64,000 nt of DNA, taken from the NCBI GenBank assembly GCA_027923505.1, contig BROI01000004.1:806001-870000 (forward strand). Direction: 5' to 3'. The position numbers were made by a program, and so were the translations under genes. The notes under the pieces are model-generated. The model worked only from the letters and a program-made list of their open reading frames with translations, had not been told where the DNA came from and did not search any database. This stretch comes from Mayamaea pseudoterrestris. Taxonomy: Eukaryota > Bacillariophyta > Bacillariophyceae > Sellaphorales > Sellaphoraceae. The first letter of the stretch is position 1; every line of letters starts with the position of its first letter. This document shows, piece by piece, positions 40,301 through 50,464 of the stretch.

Positions 40301-43300
40301 CGTGCCCTCACCGTCTCCAAGCGGTGTGCCAAGCCCATCCCCCAGTGGAGTCCCAAGTCCCTCACCTTCTGGTGTACCAAGCCCATCTCCTAGTGGCGTG
40401 CCCTCACCGTCTCCAAGCGGTGTGCCAAGCCCATCCCCCAGTGGAGTCCCAAGTCCCTCACCTTCTGGTGTACCAAGCCCATCTCCTAGTGGCGTGCCCT
40501 CACCGTCTCCAAGCGGTGTGCCAAGCCCATCCCCCAGTGGAGTCCCAAGTCCCTCACCTTCTGGTGTACCAAGCCCATCTCCTAGTGGCGTGCCCTCACC
40601 GTCTCCAAGCGGTGTGCCAAGCCCATCCCCAGTGGAGTCCCAAGTCCCTCACCTTCTGGTGTACCAAGCCCATCTCCTAGTGGCGTGCCCTCACCGTCTC
40701 CAAGCGGTGTGCCAAGCCCATCCCCCAGTGGAGTCCCAAGTCCCTCACCTTCTGGTGTACCAAGCCCATCTCCTAGTGGCGTGCCCTCACCGTCTCCAAG
40801 CGGTGTGCCAAGCCCATCCCCCCAGTGGAGTCCCAAGTCCCTCACCTTCTGGTGTACCAAGCCCATCCCCCAGTGGGGTGTACCAAGCCCATCCCCCAGT
40901 GGAGTCCCAAGTCCCTCACCTTCTGGTGTACCAAGCCCATCTCCTAGTGGCGTGCCCTCACCGTCTCCAAGCGGTGTGCCAAGCCCATCCCCCAGTGGAG
41001 TCCCAAGTCCCTCACCTTCTGGTGTACCAAGCCCATCTCCTAGTGGCGTGCCCTCACCGTCTCCAAGCGGTGTGCCAAGCCCATCCCCCAGTGGAGTCCC
41101 AAGTCCCTCACCTTCTGGTGTACCAAGCCCATCTCCTAGTGGCGTGCCCTCACCGTCTCCAAGCGGTGTGCCAAGCCCATCCCCCAGTGGAGTCCCAAGT
41201 CCCTCACCTTCTGGTGTACCAAGCCCATCTCCTAGTGGCGTGCCCTCACCGTCTCCAAGCGGTGTGCCAAGCCCATCCCCCAGTGGAGTCCCAAGTCCCT
41301 CACCTTCTGGTGTACCAAGCCCATCTCCTAGTGGCGTGCCCTCACCGTCTCCAAGCGGTGTGCCAAGCCCATCCCCAGTGGAGTCCCAAGTCCCTCACCT
41401 TCTGGTGTACCAAGCCCATCTCCTAGTGGCGTGCCCTCACCGTCTCCAAGCGGTGTGCCAAGCCCATCCCCCAGTGGAGTCCCAAGTCCCTCACCTTCTG
41501 GTGTACCAAGCCCATCTCCTAGTGGCGTGCCCTCACCGTCTCCAAGCGGTGTGCCAAGCCCATCCCCCAGTGGAGTCCCAAGTCCCTCACCTTCTGGTGT
41601 ACCAAGCCCATCTCCTAGTGGCGTGCCCTCACATCTCCAAGCGGTGTGGGTGTGCCAAGCCCATCCCCAGTGGAGTCCCAAGTCCCTCACCTTCTGGTGT
41701 ACCAAGCCCATCTCCTAGTGGCGTGCCCTCACCGTCTCCAAGCGGTGTGCCAAGCCCTCCCCGTGGGCCGCCCCGTGTACCAAGCCCATCCCCCTCAGTG
41801 GAGGTGTCCCAAGTCCCTCACCTTCTGGTGTACCAAGCCCATCTCCTAGTGGCGTGCCCTCACCGTCTCCAAGCGGTGTGCCAAGCCCATCCCCCAGTGG
41901 AGTCCCAAGTCCCTCACCTTCTGGTGTACCAAGCCCATCTCCTAGTGGCGTGCCCTCACCGTCTCCAAGCGGTGTGCCAAGCCCATCCCCCAGTGGAGTC
42001 CCAAGTCCCTCACCTTCTGGTGTACCAAGCCCATCTCCTAGTGGCGTGCCCTCACCGTCTCCAAGCGGTGTGCCAAGCCCATCCCCCAGTGGAGTCCCAA
42101 GTCCCTCACCTTCTGGTGTACCAAGCCCATCTCCTAGTGGCGTGCCCTCACCGTCTCCAAGCGGTGTGCCAAGCCCATCCCCCAGTGGAGTCCCAAGTCC
42201 CTCACCTTCTGGTGTACCAAGCCCATCTCCTAGTGGCGTGCCCTCACCGTCTCCAAGCGGTGTGCCAAGCCCATCCCCCAGTGGAGTCCCAAGTCCCTCA
42301 CCTTCTGGTGTACCAAGCCCATCTCCTAGTGGCGTGCCCTCACCGTCTCCAAGCGGTGTGCCAAGCCCATCCCCCAGTGGAGTCCCAAGTCCCTCACCTT
42401 CTGGTGTACCAAGCCCATCTCCTAGTGGCGTGCCCTCACCGTCTCCAAGCGGTGTGCCAAGCCCATCCCCCAGTGGAGTCCCAAGTCCCTCACCTTCTGG
42501 TGTACCAAGCCCATCTCCTAGTGGCGTGCCCTCACCGTCTCCAAGCGGTGTGCCAAGCCCATCCCCCAGTGGAGTCCCAAGTCCCTCACCTTCTGGTGTA
42601 CCAAGCCCATCTCCTAGTGGCGTGCCCTCACCGTCTCCAAGCGGTGTGCCAAGCCCATCCCCCAGTGGAGTCCCAAGTCCCTCACCTTCTGGTGTACCAA
42701 GCCCATCTCCTAGTGGCGTGCCCTCACCGTCTCCAAGCGGTGTGCCAAGCCCATCCCCCAGTGGAGTCCCAAGTCCCTCACCTTCTGGTGTACCAAGCCC
42801 ATCTCCTAGTGGCGTGCCCTCACCGTCTCCAAGCGGTGTGCCAAGCCCATCCCCCAGTGGAGTCCCAAGTCCCTCACCTTCTGGTGTACCAAGCCCATCT
42901 CCTAGTGGCGTGCCCTCACCGTCTCCAAGCGGTGTGCCAAGCCCATCCCCCAGTGGAGTCCCAAGTCCCTCACCTTCTGGTGTACCAAGCCCATCTCCTA
43001 GTGGCGTGCCCTCACCGTCTCCAAGCGGTGTGCCAAGCCCATCCCCCAGTGGAGTCCCAAGTCCCTCACCTTCTGGTGTACCAAGCCCATCTCCTAGTGG
43101 CGTGCCCTCACCGTCTCCAAGCGGTGTGCCAAGCCCATCCCCCAGTGGAGTCCCAAGTCCCTCACCTTCTGGTGTACCAAGCCCATCTCCTAGTGGCGTG
43201 CCCTCACCGTCTCCAAGCGGTGTGCCAAGCCCATCCCCCAGTGGAGTCCCAAGTCCCTCACCTTCTGGTGTACCAAGCCCATCTCCTAGTGGCGTGCCCT

Positions 43301-45386
43301 CACCGTCTCCAAGCGGTGTGCCAAGCCCATCCCCCAGTGGAGTCCCAAGTCCCTCACCTTCTGGTGTACCAAGCCCATCTCCTAGTGGCGTGCCCTCACC
43401 GTCTCCAAGCGGTGTGCCAAGCCCATCCCCCAGTGGAGTCCCAAGTCCCTCACCTTCTGGTGTACCAAGCCCATCTCCTAGTGGCGTGCCCTCACCGTCT
43501 CCAAGCGGTGTGCCAAGCCCATCCCCCAGTGGAGTCCCAAGTCCCTCACCTTCTGGTGTACCAAGCCCATCTCCTAGTGGCGTGCCCTCACCGTCTCCAA
43601 GCGGTGTGCCAAGCCCATCCCCAGTGGAGTCCCAAGTCCCTCACCTTCTGGTGTACCAAGCCCATCTCCTAGTGGCGTGCCCTCACCGTCTCCAAGCGGT
43701 GTGCCAAGCCCATCCCCCAGTGGAGTCCCAAGTCCCTCACCTTCTGGTGTACCAAGCCCATCTCCTAGTGGCGTGCCCTCACCGTCTCCAAGCGGTGTGC
43801 CAAGCCCATCCCCCAGTGGAGTCCCAAGTCCCTCACCTTCTGGTGTACCAAGCCCATCTCCTAGTGGCGTGCCCTCACCGTCTCCAAGCGGTGTGCCAAG
43901 CCCATCCCCCAGTGGAGTCCCAAGTCCCTCACCTTCCCGCACACCAAGCCGGACGCCTTCCCGTACACCAAGCCGGACACCTTCCCGTACACCAAGCCGG
44001 ACACCTTCCCGTACACCAAGCCGGACACCTTCCCGCACACCAAGCAGGTCTCCAAGCCGTACGCCTTCTCGCACACCTTCCCGCACCCCGAGCCGTACAC
44101 CAAGCCGCACTCCGAGTCGTACGCCCTCTCGCACTCCGAGTGCATGTCCAACCCCTCCATCCAATTGTGAAACCGCGTTTGCATACTGTACGCAATCGGT
44201 GTGTCCCAGCTCGCATGGAAGCACACCAGTTGCTATTCAGCCAAGATGTTTTTCGGAACTTCCGGTAACTCGCTGGGGTTGGTTCCATGTTCTGACCGCA
44301 GATGTTCAGTTTCCTTTTGAAATTCAGTGTGCGCTTTATGCTGGAGCAGCACAGTGCGATCGAAGCAAGGGAACATATGTTGGAACTGCAACAATAACCC
44401 CAACTACGTTCAACATTGACATGAGCCCTGGATGGTCATTGAGTGAAGTCCATTTCTATCATGGAACTGATCCAAAGTCTGTTGCCCAGTCCCCAGGCCA
44501 ATACTCTACTCAGACCTTTTTACCATCAGGCTCTCCTTGGACTCTTGATAAACCTGTCATTAAAACAGGTGAATCATTTATTCTGCACACTAAAACATGC
44601 CCAGTCCCTATAACCAGTCCTCCCAAGAAAAGCCCAACGTCAGCACCAAAGACGTACCCGACGCCCACAAACACGTACCCGACGCCCACAAACACGTACC
44701 CGACGCCCACAAACACGTACCCGACGCCCACAAACACGTACCCGACGCCCACAAACACGTACCCGACGCCCACAAACACGTACCCGACGCCCACAAATAC
44801 GTACCCGACGCCAACAAACACGTACCCGACGCCCACAAACACGTATCCAACACCTACAAACACATATCCTACACCCACGGCCCCTGCTGGTCCACCATGC
44901 GACCCGGATCAATGTGCTGACCTATTGTACCTCAACTCTAAAGGAAAATACAAGGCTGCAGGAAAAGTTTGCTCTGAAATTACTGATAAAGATACTGTCA
45001 AGGTCACATACAAGACAAGTGGAACTGATTACTGTCTCATGAAGCTGCATGCCAACATTGGAGCTATACCCCGTGATCCAAACACCAATGAAATCAAACT
45101 GGGCCAATTCGATGTAAGCTTCAATTCCAACATCAATCCAAAACAACTCAACATGGGAAATTGTTTGAAACAATACACTTTCAAAATCAAACTCCCTAAT
45201 ACATGCGCTGCAGGCAGTACTGTCACGAAAGCACTGGCCGCGCGAGCCTTTATGCAAAATGTCAACGGCAACGCTGCCCAAGATGAAGTGATTGCCTGGA
45301 GTGATGGCGAAGCACTCGTTCCCGCTGACCCAACCGGCGCAATGAGGACTCAGCTAGCACTTCCTTGCTCTTGCCCGAAAGCGTAA
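34365..45386 (+). CDS. giant secreted Pro/Ser-rich multidomain protein (frame breaks inside the repeat)
   Basis: Starts at 34365 with a clear signal peptide ([18 protein letters not shown]). Two in-frame introns: 35158-35235 (78 nt, with TACTAAC branch motif) and 36085-36159 (75 nt). Order: a Cys-containing beta domain (about residues 58-230, [17 protein letters not shown]); a Thr/Pro linker; domain A1 (about 325-480: [36 protein letters not shown]); SRTPSKTPS repeats; the 96-bp PSPSGV array; SRTPS repeats again; domain A2 (44167-44600: [36 protein letters not shown]); eleven NTYPTPT repeats; and a last Cys domain ending SCPKA. Domain A resembles an extracellular domain common in bacterial surface proteins, from memory. 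The array contains several register changes, yet the frame at 43677-45386 equals the starting frame. A cell-wall, frustule-associated or adhesive role is inferred. There is no C-terminal membrane anchor. Confidence 0.8.
36160..43935 (+). repeat. higher-order tandem array, 96-bp unit of four 24-bp subunits, about 81 copies
   Basis: Each 96-bp unit consists of four diverged 24-bp subunits, all encoding (S)GVPSPSP-type octapeptides with distinct third-position choices. The 96-bp units are almost identical to each other across 7.8 kb. Substitutions are rare, for example CACTCC at about 37527, CCGCTCC at about 38413 and CCATCT at about 38845. Rearranged units lie at 37216-37262, 39990-40015, 40108-40140, 40861-40880, 41630-41665 and 41755-41815. 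The usual C5 tract is C4 at about 37817, 38585, 40626, 41372, 41665 and 43619, and C6 at about 37720 and 40817. The second frame is also open ([16 protein letters not shown] type); the third has one TAG per 96 bp. Confidence 0.95.
44651..44880 (+). repeat. 21-bp tandem repeat coding NTYPTPT, about 11 units
   Basis: Lies inside the giant gene between domain A2 and the last Cys domain. The unit ACGTACCCGACGCCCACAAA plus C encodes TYPTPTN. The first eight units are nearly identical and the last three have synonymous changes, as in an array homogenised from one side. Probably an extended, possibly glycosylated linker. Confidence 0.9.
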
Positions 45387-45749
45387 TGATTGAAACGTTT
45401 AGCTCCAAATAATGGGTCATAGTAGAATCTATTGCAGTAAACTTTAGTTTTAAACAAGTTATGCTACATGGCAGTCACTCAATTAGCTAATCGTCCCACT
45501 ATTGTGCTACCGGTACTGTACATAGTAGGTGTCGCATCACAACCACTGCAGGCGCCGTTCTAACAAGTACCAATACGACATCATACCCGGTGCGACTTTT
45601 AAAGTTACCGCTCTACTAAACATGCTGCTCGCGACGGACCGTCAAAAGCGTGTTGCACCGACCAGCCGAGACTCGTTTCGTTTGGAAGACCAATTACTAG
45701 TAGTACACTCTCTCTATCAAGTCTTGCATAAACAAGACTAGTCAGAAAC
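45387..45749. other. intergenic between the giant gene and eS6
   Basis: No gene. Should hold the 3' end of the giant gene and the eS6 promoter. One exact TACCGGTA lies at 45508-45515. Confidence 0.4.
45508..45515. promoter_or_regulatory. TACCGGTA palindrome upstream of eS6
   Basis: Eight-base palindrome 235 bp before the inferred eS6 start codon. The same palindrome occurs eight times in the window (see findings). A protein-binding promoter role is inferred only from enrichment and position. Confidence 0.3.
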
Positions 45750-46697
45750 ATGAAGGTGCGACATGCAATCGTGTTGATGAGGCTATTTGGGGAGTCGCGT
45801 CCGCAAAACGTTACGCATGCGTCGGTTGTCGTTGCCGGAGTGGTGTTGCGCTAATGCACCTGTACCTCTTGCGTTTTGATACACCATGTGCGCACTCGTT
45901 TATTTTATGAAAATTGTAACTTACTCTGCTTCCTGTTGTTTTACAATTGACAGATCAATATTGCATGCCCGTCGACTGGCATGCAAAAGATTATGGAGAT
46001 TGACGATGAACGTCGTCTCCAGAATCTCTACGACCGCCGCATGGCCCAGGAAATTGATGGAAAGATCCTCGGAGAAGAATTCGATGGCTCCATTCTTCGA
46101 ATCTCTGGAGGAAACGACAAGCAGGGCTTTCCCATGCGTCAGGGTGTCTTGACCAACACTCGCGTCCGTCTTCTCTGCAAGAAGGGCCACAAGGCGTTCC
46201 GACCCCGCCGCGCCGGAGAGCGCAAGCGCAAGTCGGTGCGTGGATGCATTGTTGGATCCGACATTTCCGTCCTCAACTTGGTGGTTGTCCAGGCTCCGGC
46301 GGACAAGCCCATTGTTGGCTTGACCGACGACACTGTTCCACGTCGCCTTGGCCCCAAGCGCGCGAGCAACATTCGCAAGCTGTTCAACCTTACCAAGGAA
46401 GACGATGTGCGCAAGTATGTGATTGCCCGTGTCTTTACCAACAAGAAGGGAGTCACGGTCCGCAAGGCGCCCAAGATTCAGCGATTGGTGACTCCGCTGA
46501 CGCTTCAGCGCAAGCGCGCCAGAAAGGCCGAGAAGATTAACAACTTGAAGCACAGCAAGGAGGAGGCTGCTGCCTACAAGAAGGTTCTGGCGCAACGCTT
46601 GGCCGAGCAAAAGGAGCAGAAGCGCTCGCTCATTAGCAAGCGAAGATCTAGTCGCAAGAGTGCGAAAATGACGGCAGAGCAAGCTGCGCAGAAATAA
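45750..46697 (+). CDS. RPS6: 40S ribosomal protein eS6
   Basis: Component of the small cytosolic ribosomal subunit. The long frame 45981-46697 lacks the conserved start. The sequence just before it reads INIACPSTG from 45954, directly after an acceptor (TTTTACAATTGACAG). A two-codon first exon ATGAAG at 45750-45755, followed by a 198-nt intron, gives [19 protein letters not shown], matching the MKLNIS.P.TG start of eS6. Conserved blocks follow: [54 protein letters not shown] and [10 protein letters not shown]. The product is 249 residues, the family's usual length, with a Lys/Arg/Ser tail ([11 protein letters not shown]) where S6 kinase sites lie in other eukaryotes. The donor (GTGCGA) is weak, so the first exon is the less certain part. 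Confidence 0.95.
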
Positions 46698-47500
46698 GGA
46701 AACAACTTAACGATAAGGGAGCTCGTTTACTATACCATACGAACTGTGTTATTCTCGTGTAGCTGTTTGTTTACTTATAGTCATTCAATCTCTTTCAAGT
46801 GCCGAACGACAGGATTTTCGCTCGTAATGCTCATCCCGGTGGAGAAGGCTACCGTTTACGAAAGCTAGCTGGCGCGCTGTGAATCTCTTGGAACAATTTG
46901 CAAATCACGTCATCCAACAAGATGAATGGCAAGTGCTTGTCATTCTTATACTGTCAAGTGCAATTGAAAAGTAGCGAGGTGTTGATGTTAGATTTGTCGC
47001 GCTGAGTAGCTTCGATGCTACCAGAGCGTATGGGTGGACGGTAAGCTCACCATCATGATCATTGAGCATAGAGGCGTCCACATCGCGCTTGCTCCTCGTC
47101 CCCGACAGCGTCGCCAGCCACAAGCAGCATCACACTTGTAATAACAAGTCAAGGTTGTTTTCGCCAGCAATACCAGTAGTCGGCAGACTTGGCAACACTT
47201 GCAGTTGCAAAAATGACGACCATGGTCGTTCAGCGCGCTCATACATCATCGGTTTCCGTGTCAACGATACACGGCAATGGCATTTTAGCAAGATCGCTTT
47301 AATTTAAATCACAGTCAGTGCTACCCATGCTGTTCATGAAGCATCAGGCGGCAGTCAGATGCTGCTACCTTTCAATGACAAAGCTCACTAGCTTTTATGG
47401 TACCGGTATGTGAGGCTATGTTCCTGGTGGGGCGCCACGTACCATTGTCGGCATGTCATTTGTTCGCGAACGCGGCAGAGCCAGCGCATCGAGCTGACGA
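46698..47500. other. intergenic, no gene recognised
   Basis: No frame with a recognisable domain. Contains an exact TACCGGTA at 47401-47408. Confidence 0.35.
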
Positions 47501-48420
47501 CATTATTGCAAGTCGATCATAGGGCTTGAATATCCACGTAATCATAAAATTCTACCCTTGTCACAGAGCATTGCGGTCGGAATGATGCAGATGCAAACGT
47601 GTCCGGCCACAAGCAAAAGGTACCCATCATTGTTCCTTCATTCGGCCCGTCCCTGACAACTCCCGCCATCCTTATACATCCTGATATGCTGGGCCTCGGC
47701 AGCTTGGCGCTGTGCATCATTCTCCTGCAATCTATAAATAGGCTCCTCCGCACCTCATCCAGTTGTGTAAGTAGACCATATAGAAGTTCCATCAAGACCT
47801 GTTTCACAATAAAGTCGCAAGCGCTCCATACGCTCGTTGTTGGGTTGTTGGCGCGAGCTCCCATTGAGCACGACTATCGGCGTACCTACCTGGGCATGTA
47901 GATCTAGGACTAGAGGCGCTTATTCGGGAATTGAGTCTCAAGCGCTCTGCGCGCTCGATCTCGGCCTGCTGACGCGCCTCTTCGAGCTGTCGAGCAAGCG
48001 CCTCGGTCCACTGACATTGACTACACAGTTTTTTGCTAGCGTTTCAGAACGTCTATCTTGCTCTCCGAGCGGTCGATCAAGCATCTGGGTCTGCTCGCGT
48101 TGGTACTTGAGTATTTGATCAGGCTGCTGACAAAGTTGTAGATAACTCGGACTTGCATAGCAGAAATAATGGCTTGGAGAGTTTTACGACACTCTTGCTG
48201 GTAGGCGCATATGGCCCGGAGCTCAACTAACGATGCTTCTGTGTCTGTCTTGGTGTTCCTGGGTTCGCGGCTTTTGCAAAGTATGAATGTAGGCCCGACA
48301 AATTTTAAAGTGATCATCCGGACGATAAGTTGCAACCAGGACGAGAGAACTGCGAGGACCACAGATTGGGGCGGACCGAGTAGAGGGTGCTCTCAGAGTA
48401 AAGGACTATTCTGAGTTCGA
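47501..48420 (-). pseudogene. possible decayed coding sequence with coiled-coil-like pieces
   Basis: The minus strand contains disconnected coil-like peptides in different frames: QWTEALARQLEEARQQAEIE (about 47955-48015), LKYQREQTQMLDR (about 48080-48115) and QENDAQRQAAEAQH (about 47680-47730). Stops and register changes separate them, no start or domain can be assigned, and the longest frames (47517-47864 and 48036-48362) look unlike a protein. It may be a broken gene or chance; I cannot decide. Confidence 0.25.
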
Positions 48421-49649
48421 AGAAAGCCAACGTGGCGTCAGAGATTGCCAACAAGAGTCTTAACTGAACATAGCCGCATTGATCTTCTTTATCGGCTTCG
48501 TTCCTATCGATTTCCGGAGAAAGGCTCTCGCGGCTTCAAATGTGATTAGCTTATTGTCGATAGTTGCAGCTCCAGCCATTGTCCCTAGTCCTTTAATAAA
48601 TCTCAGATGATATGGCCACCTTGCAGGAACGTTCGCGGAAGAGAAGAAATACAATGACAAAAATTCTTCAGAAAGGAATATTTTCCAACTGAGCCTACAA
48701 GGCATTGGACGGCCGATGTACCATGTCTCCGTCAAAAACGAGATAACTTGTTTTATCCCAGAAACGAGATAACTTGTTTTATCCCAGATTTCCGTCGCGA
48801 AATGCAATATTTCCAAAGGCAAACTCGACTAGCGCAACATGTTGGTCTTGCAGGGGAACAATTTGATTGCGACGCAAAGAGTTGCGCATCAGCATCAACA
48901 TGGCGAGCAACGTCCAAGTGCATTCGCGGAATCGTACGAGTAGCGGCTTGAAGCTCTAGGCCAACCGCGATATAATCATCCCCGTCGCATTAATTGAAGC
49001 GACCAGGTATAAAATCAACAAGCGGACAAGAAACCGAGAAACCCATGTGAATCAAAAAAGACTTTCAATTGGGTTGTCAGTGGAACAAGGCTGAGACAAA
49101 GTCTCTCCGGCGCACGAAATTCGTAATACTGGGGCATTGTTCCTTCCATTGTGCTTCTCGTCATCGACGTCAAAAAACACTACAACGTCCTCGTCTCGTC
49201 ACGCATAGTCTCGCAGCACGATGCATGATCATGGTCGAATGGTGGCACAAATAATGGATCTTTGCACCTTTGTGCGAAACCAGTGAGACATTTTTAATTT
49301 TTAATACCGATACGATTTTAATGATGAAGGATTTCGGCGACGATTCATCCTCGCACACGATACACTATGACCACAGCCACAACCACGGAGCCTTTCGATT
49401 CATCCGGACTTGCTGATTACCTACTTTTCTGGTGATTCACTGTTTATTTATGCTCGCTCCAGCGTGACGCCATTGAATTGTCGATGCCCAACGACATCGG
49501 GCTCCTACAAGTGCTCGAAAGTCGGACGCTTTCACTACTGATAGTTTATGCTCTCGTATTGTTGTGACATATTGAGCTTTACTATAAAAAAAATCTTAGC
49601 TCGGCCATGGAATTATTCACATGTTCCATAAGCAGTTCTTCTACGTTGT
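48421..49649. other. intergenic, no gene recognised
   Basis: A minus-strand frame 48460-48822 shows no domain and spans a perfect 27-bp tandem duplication (around 48733-48788, containing GATAACTTGTTTTATCCCAG). 48960-49620 has no frame of note. Confidence 0.35.
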
Positions 49650-49967
49650 TTACTCTTCTCTTCTATCTTCGTCTTCTTTTTCCTCCACCTCCTCTTGGTC
49701 TTCTTCTTCTTTTTCTTCTTCTTCCTCCGTCTCCCCCTCCTTTTCGTCGGACTTCGTCACTCGTGTAGTGACAACGGCGCTGGGAGCCAATCCTTTGGCG
49801 GACATGCTACGAGTCTGGATCGGCTCGCGAGCAGCTTCGGTGGCAGCGCGCTTCGTGTTGCGAGCGGTTGGCTCGGCACGACGTACGGGCGCAAGCGCAA
49901 AATGGTTGTACCCTCTCTTAGAAGGACCTCCAGTGCTCATGCGAGCTGTTCTCTTGGTACGGGCCAT
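49650..49967 (-). CDS. short histone H3 tail-like protein with Met at the K9 position and acidic C terminus
   Basis: From the ATG at 49967 the frame encodes 105 residues starting MARTKRTARMSTGGPSKR. After removal of Met this aligns residue by residue with the histone H3 tail ARTKQTARKSTGGKAPR: R2, T3, K4, T6, A7, R8, S10, T11, G12 and G13 are kept; Q5 is Arg, K9 is Met and K14 is Pro. There is no histone fold afterwards. Instead come an Arg-rich middle (APVRRAEPTARNTKRAA) and a strongly acidic tail of about 35 residues. The open frame extends 84 codons further upstream, but that part reads like leader sequence, and the internal ATG sits in good context. It may be a chromatin-reader decoy or methyltransferase inhibitor (inference). 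The chance that such a 13-residue match arises without relation to H3 is very small. Confidence 0.75.
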   Translation of the reverse strand: MARTKRTARMSTGGPSKRGYNHFALAPVRRAEPTARNTKRAATEAAREPIQTRSMSAKGLAPSAVVTTRVTKSDEKEGETEEEEEKEEEDQEEVEEKEDEDRREE

Positions 49968-50464
49968 GATGACTTGTTGATGGTGTAATGGGCGGGCGAC
50001 GATCCTTGTTTGGTGTGCCGCAAAATCCAACTGGCATAGTCGTGATGCCGTTGCATGTTCCGTGACTTCGGAATTCACAGTCAAACAAAAGCATCCGGGG
50101 TGCAAGCTGACTGGAACAGATGCGGTTCGCACGACTGAAATCCTATCTCTGGAATCGTACTGGCACTCGCGCCTTCCCTTGTTGGATTTCATCTTCGCAC
50201 GCAACGACCACAACCACAAAGTCTTTCAAAAGGCAATTGAAATTACTGCATGAGTAGTTTACGTATAATAGATGAAGAAGCAGCATTGAGAGGTTGCAAA
50301 ACTCATGCGAACTTTGGTTCGGCTCCTGCTCGAAAGGAGGTGCGCCGCGCACCGTCGGTTGGTGCGGCTAAAACGAAATTCCTTGACACTCGTGAACCGT
50401 TGGCGCACCGACATTGATGCAGACTGACAAGCAGCAAACATGATGGCATTATAAGTCGCGTGTT
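49968..50464. other. intergenic, probable divergent promoter
   Basis: Separates the H3-tail-like gene (minus) from the secreted-protein gene (plus). No gene or clear element is seen. Confidence 0.35.

Noticed and set aside
36104-40866. Long minus-strand open frames across the PSPSGV array (Gly/Leu/Thr/Pro-rich)
   Set aside because: They arise because a 96-bp unit without reverse-strand stops is repeated; they have no start context, no flanking domain and break at the same rearranged units.
36169-43672. Long plus-strand frames rich in [16 protein letters not shown]
   Set aside because: This is the second frame of the same repeat, entered by one-base length changes; the secreted-protein frame has the signal peptide and the flanking domains.
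36160-43935. CRISPR-like regular repeat
   Set aside because: There are no unique spacers; the unit is a contiguous 96-bp coding repeat in a eukaryotic genome.
48733-48788. 27-bp tandem duplication as a regulatory element
   Set aside because: It is only two copies in a region without a gene; a chance or recent duplication is enough to explain it.
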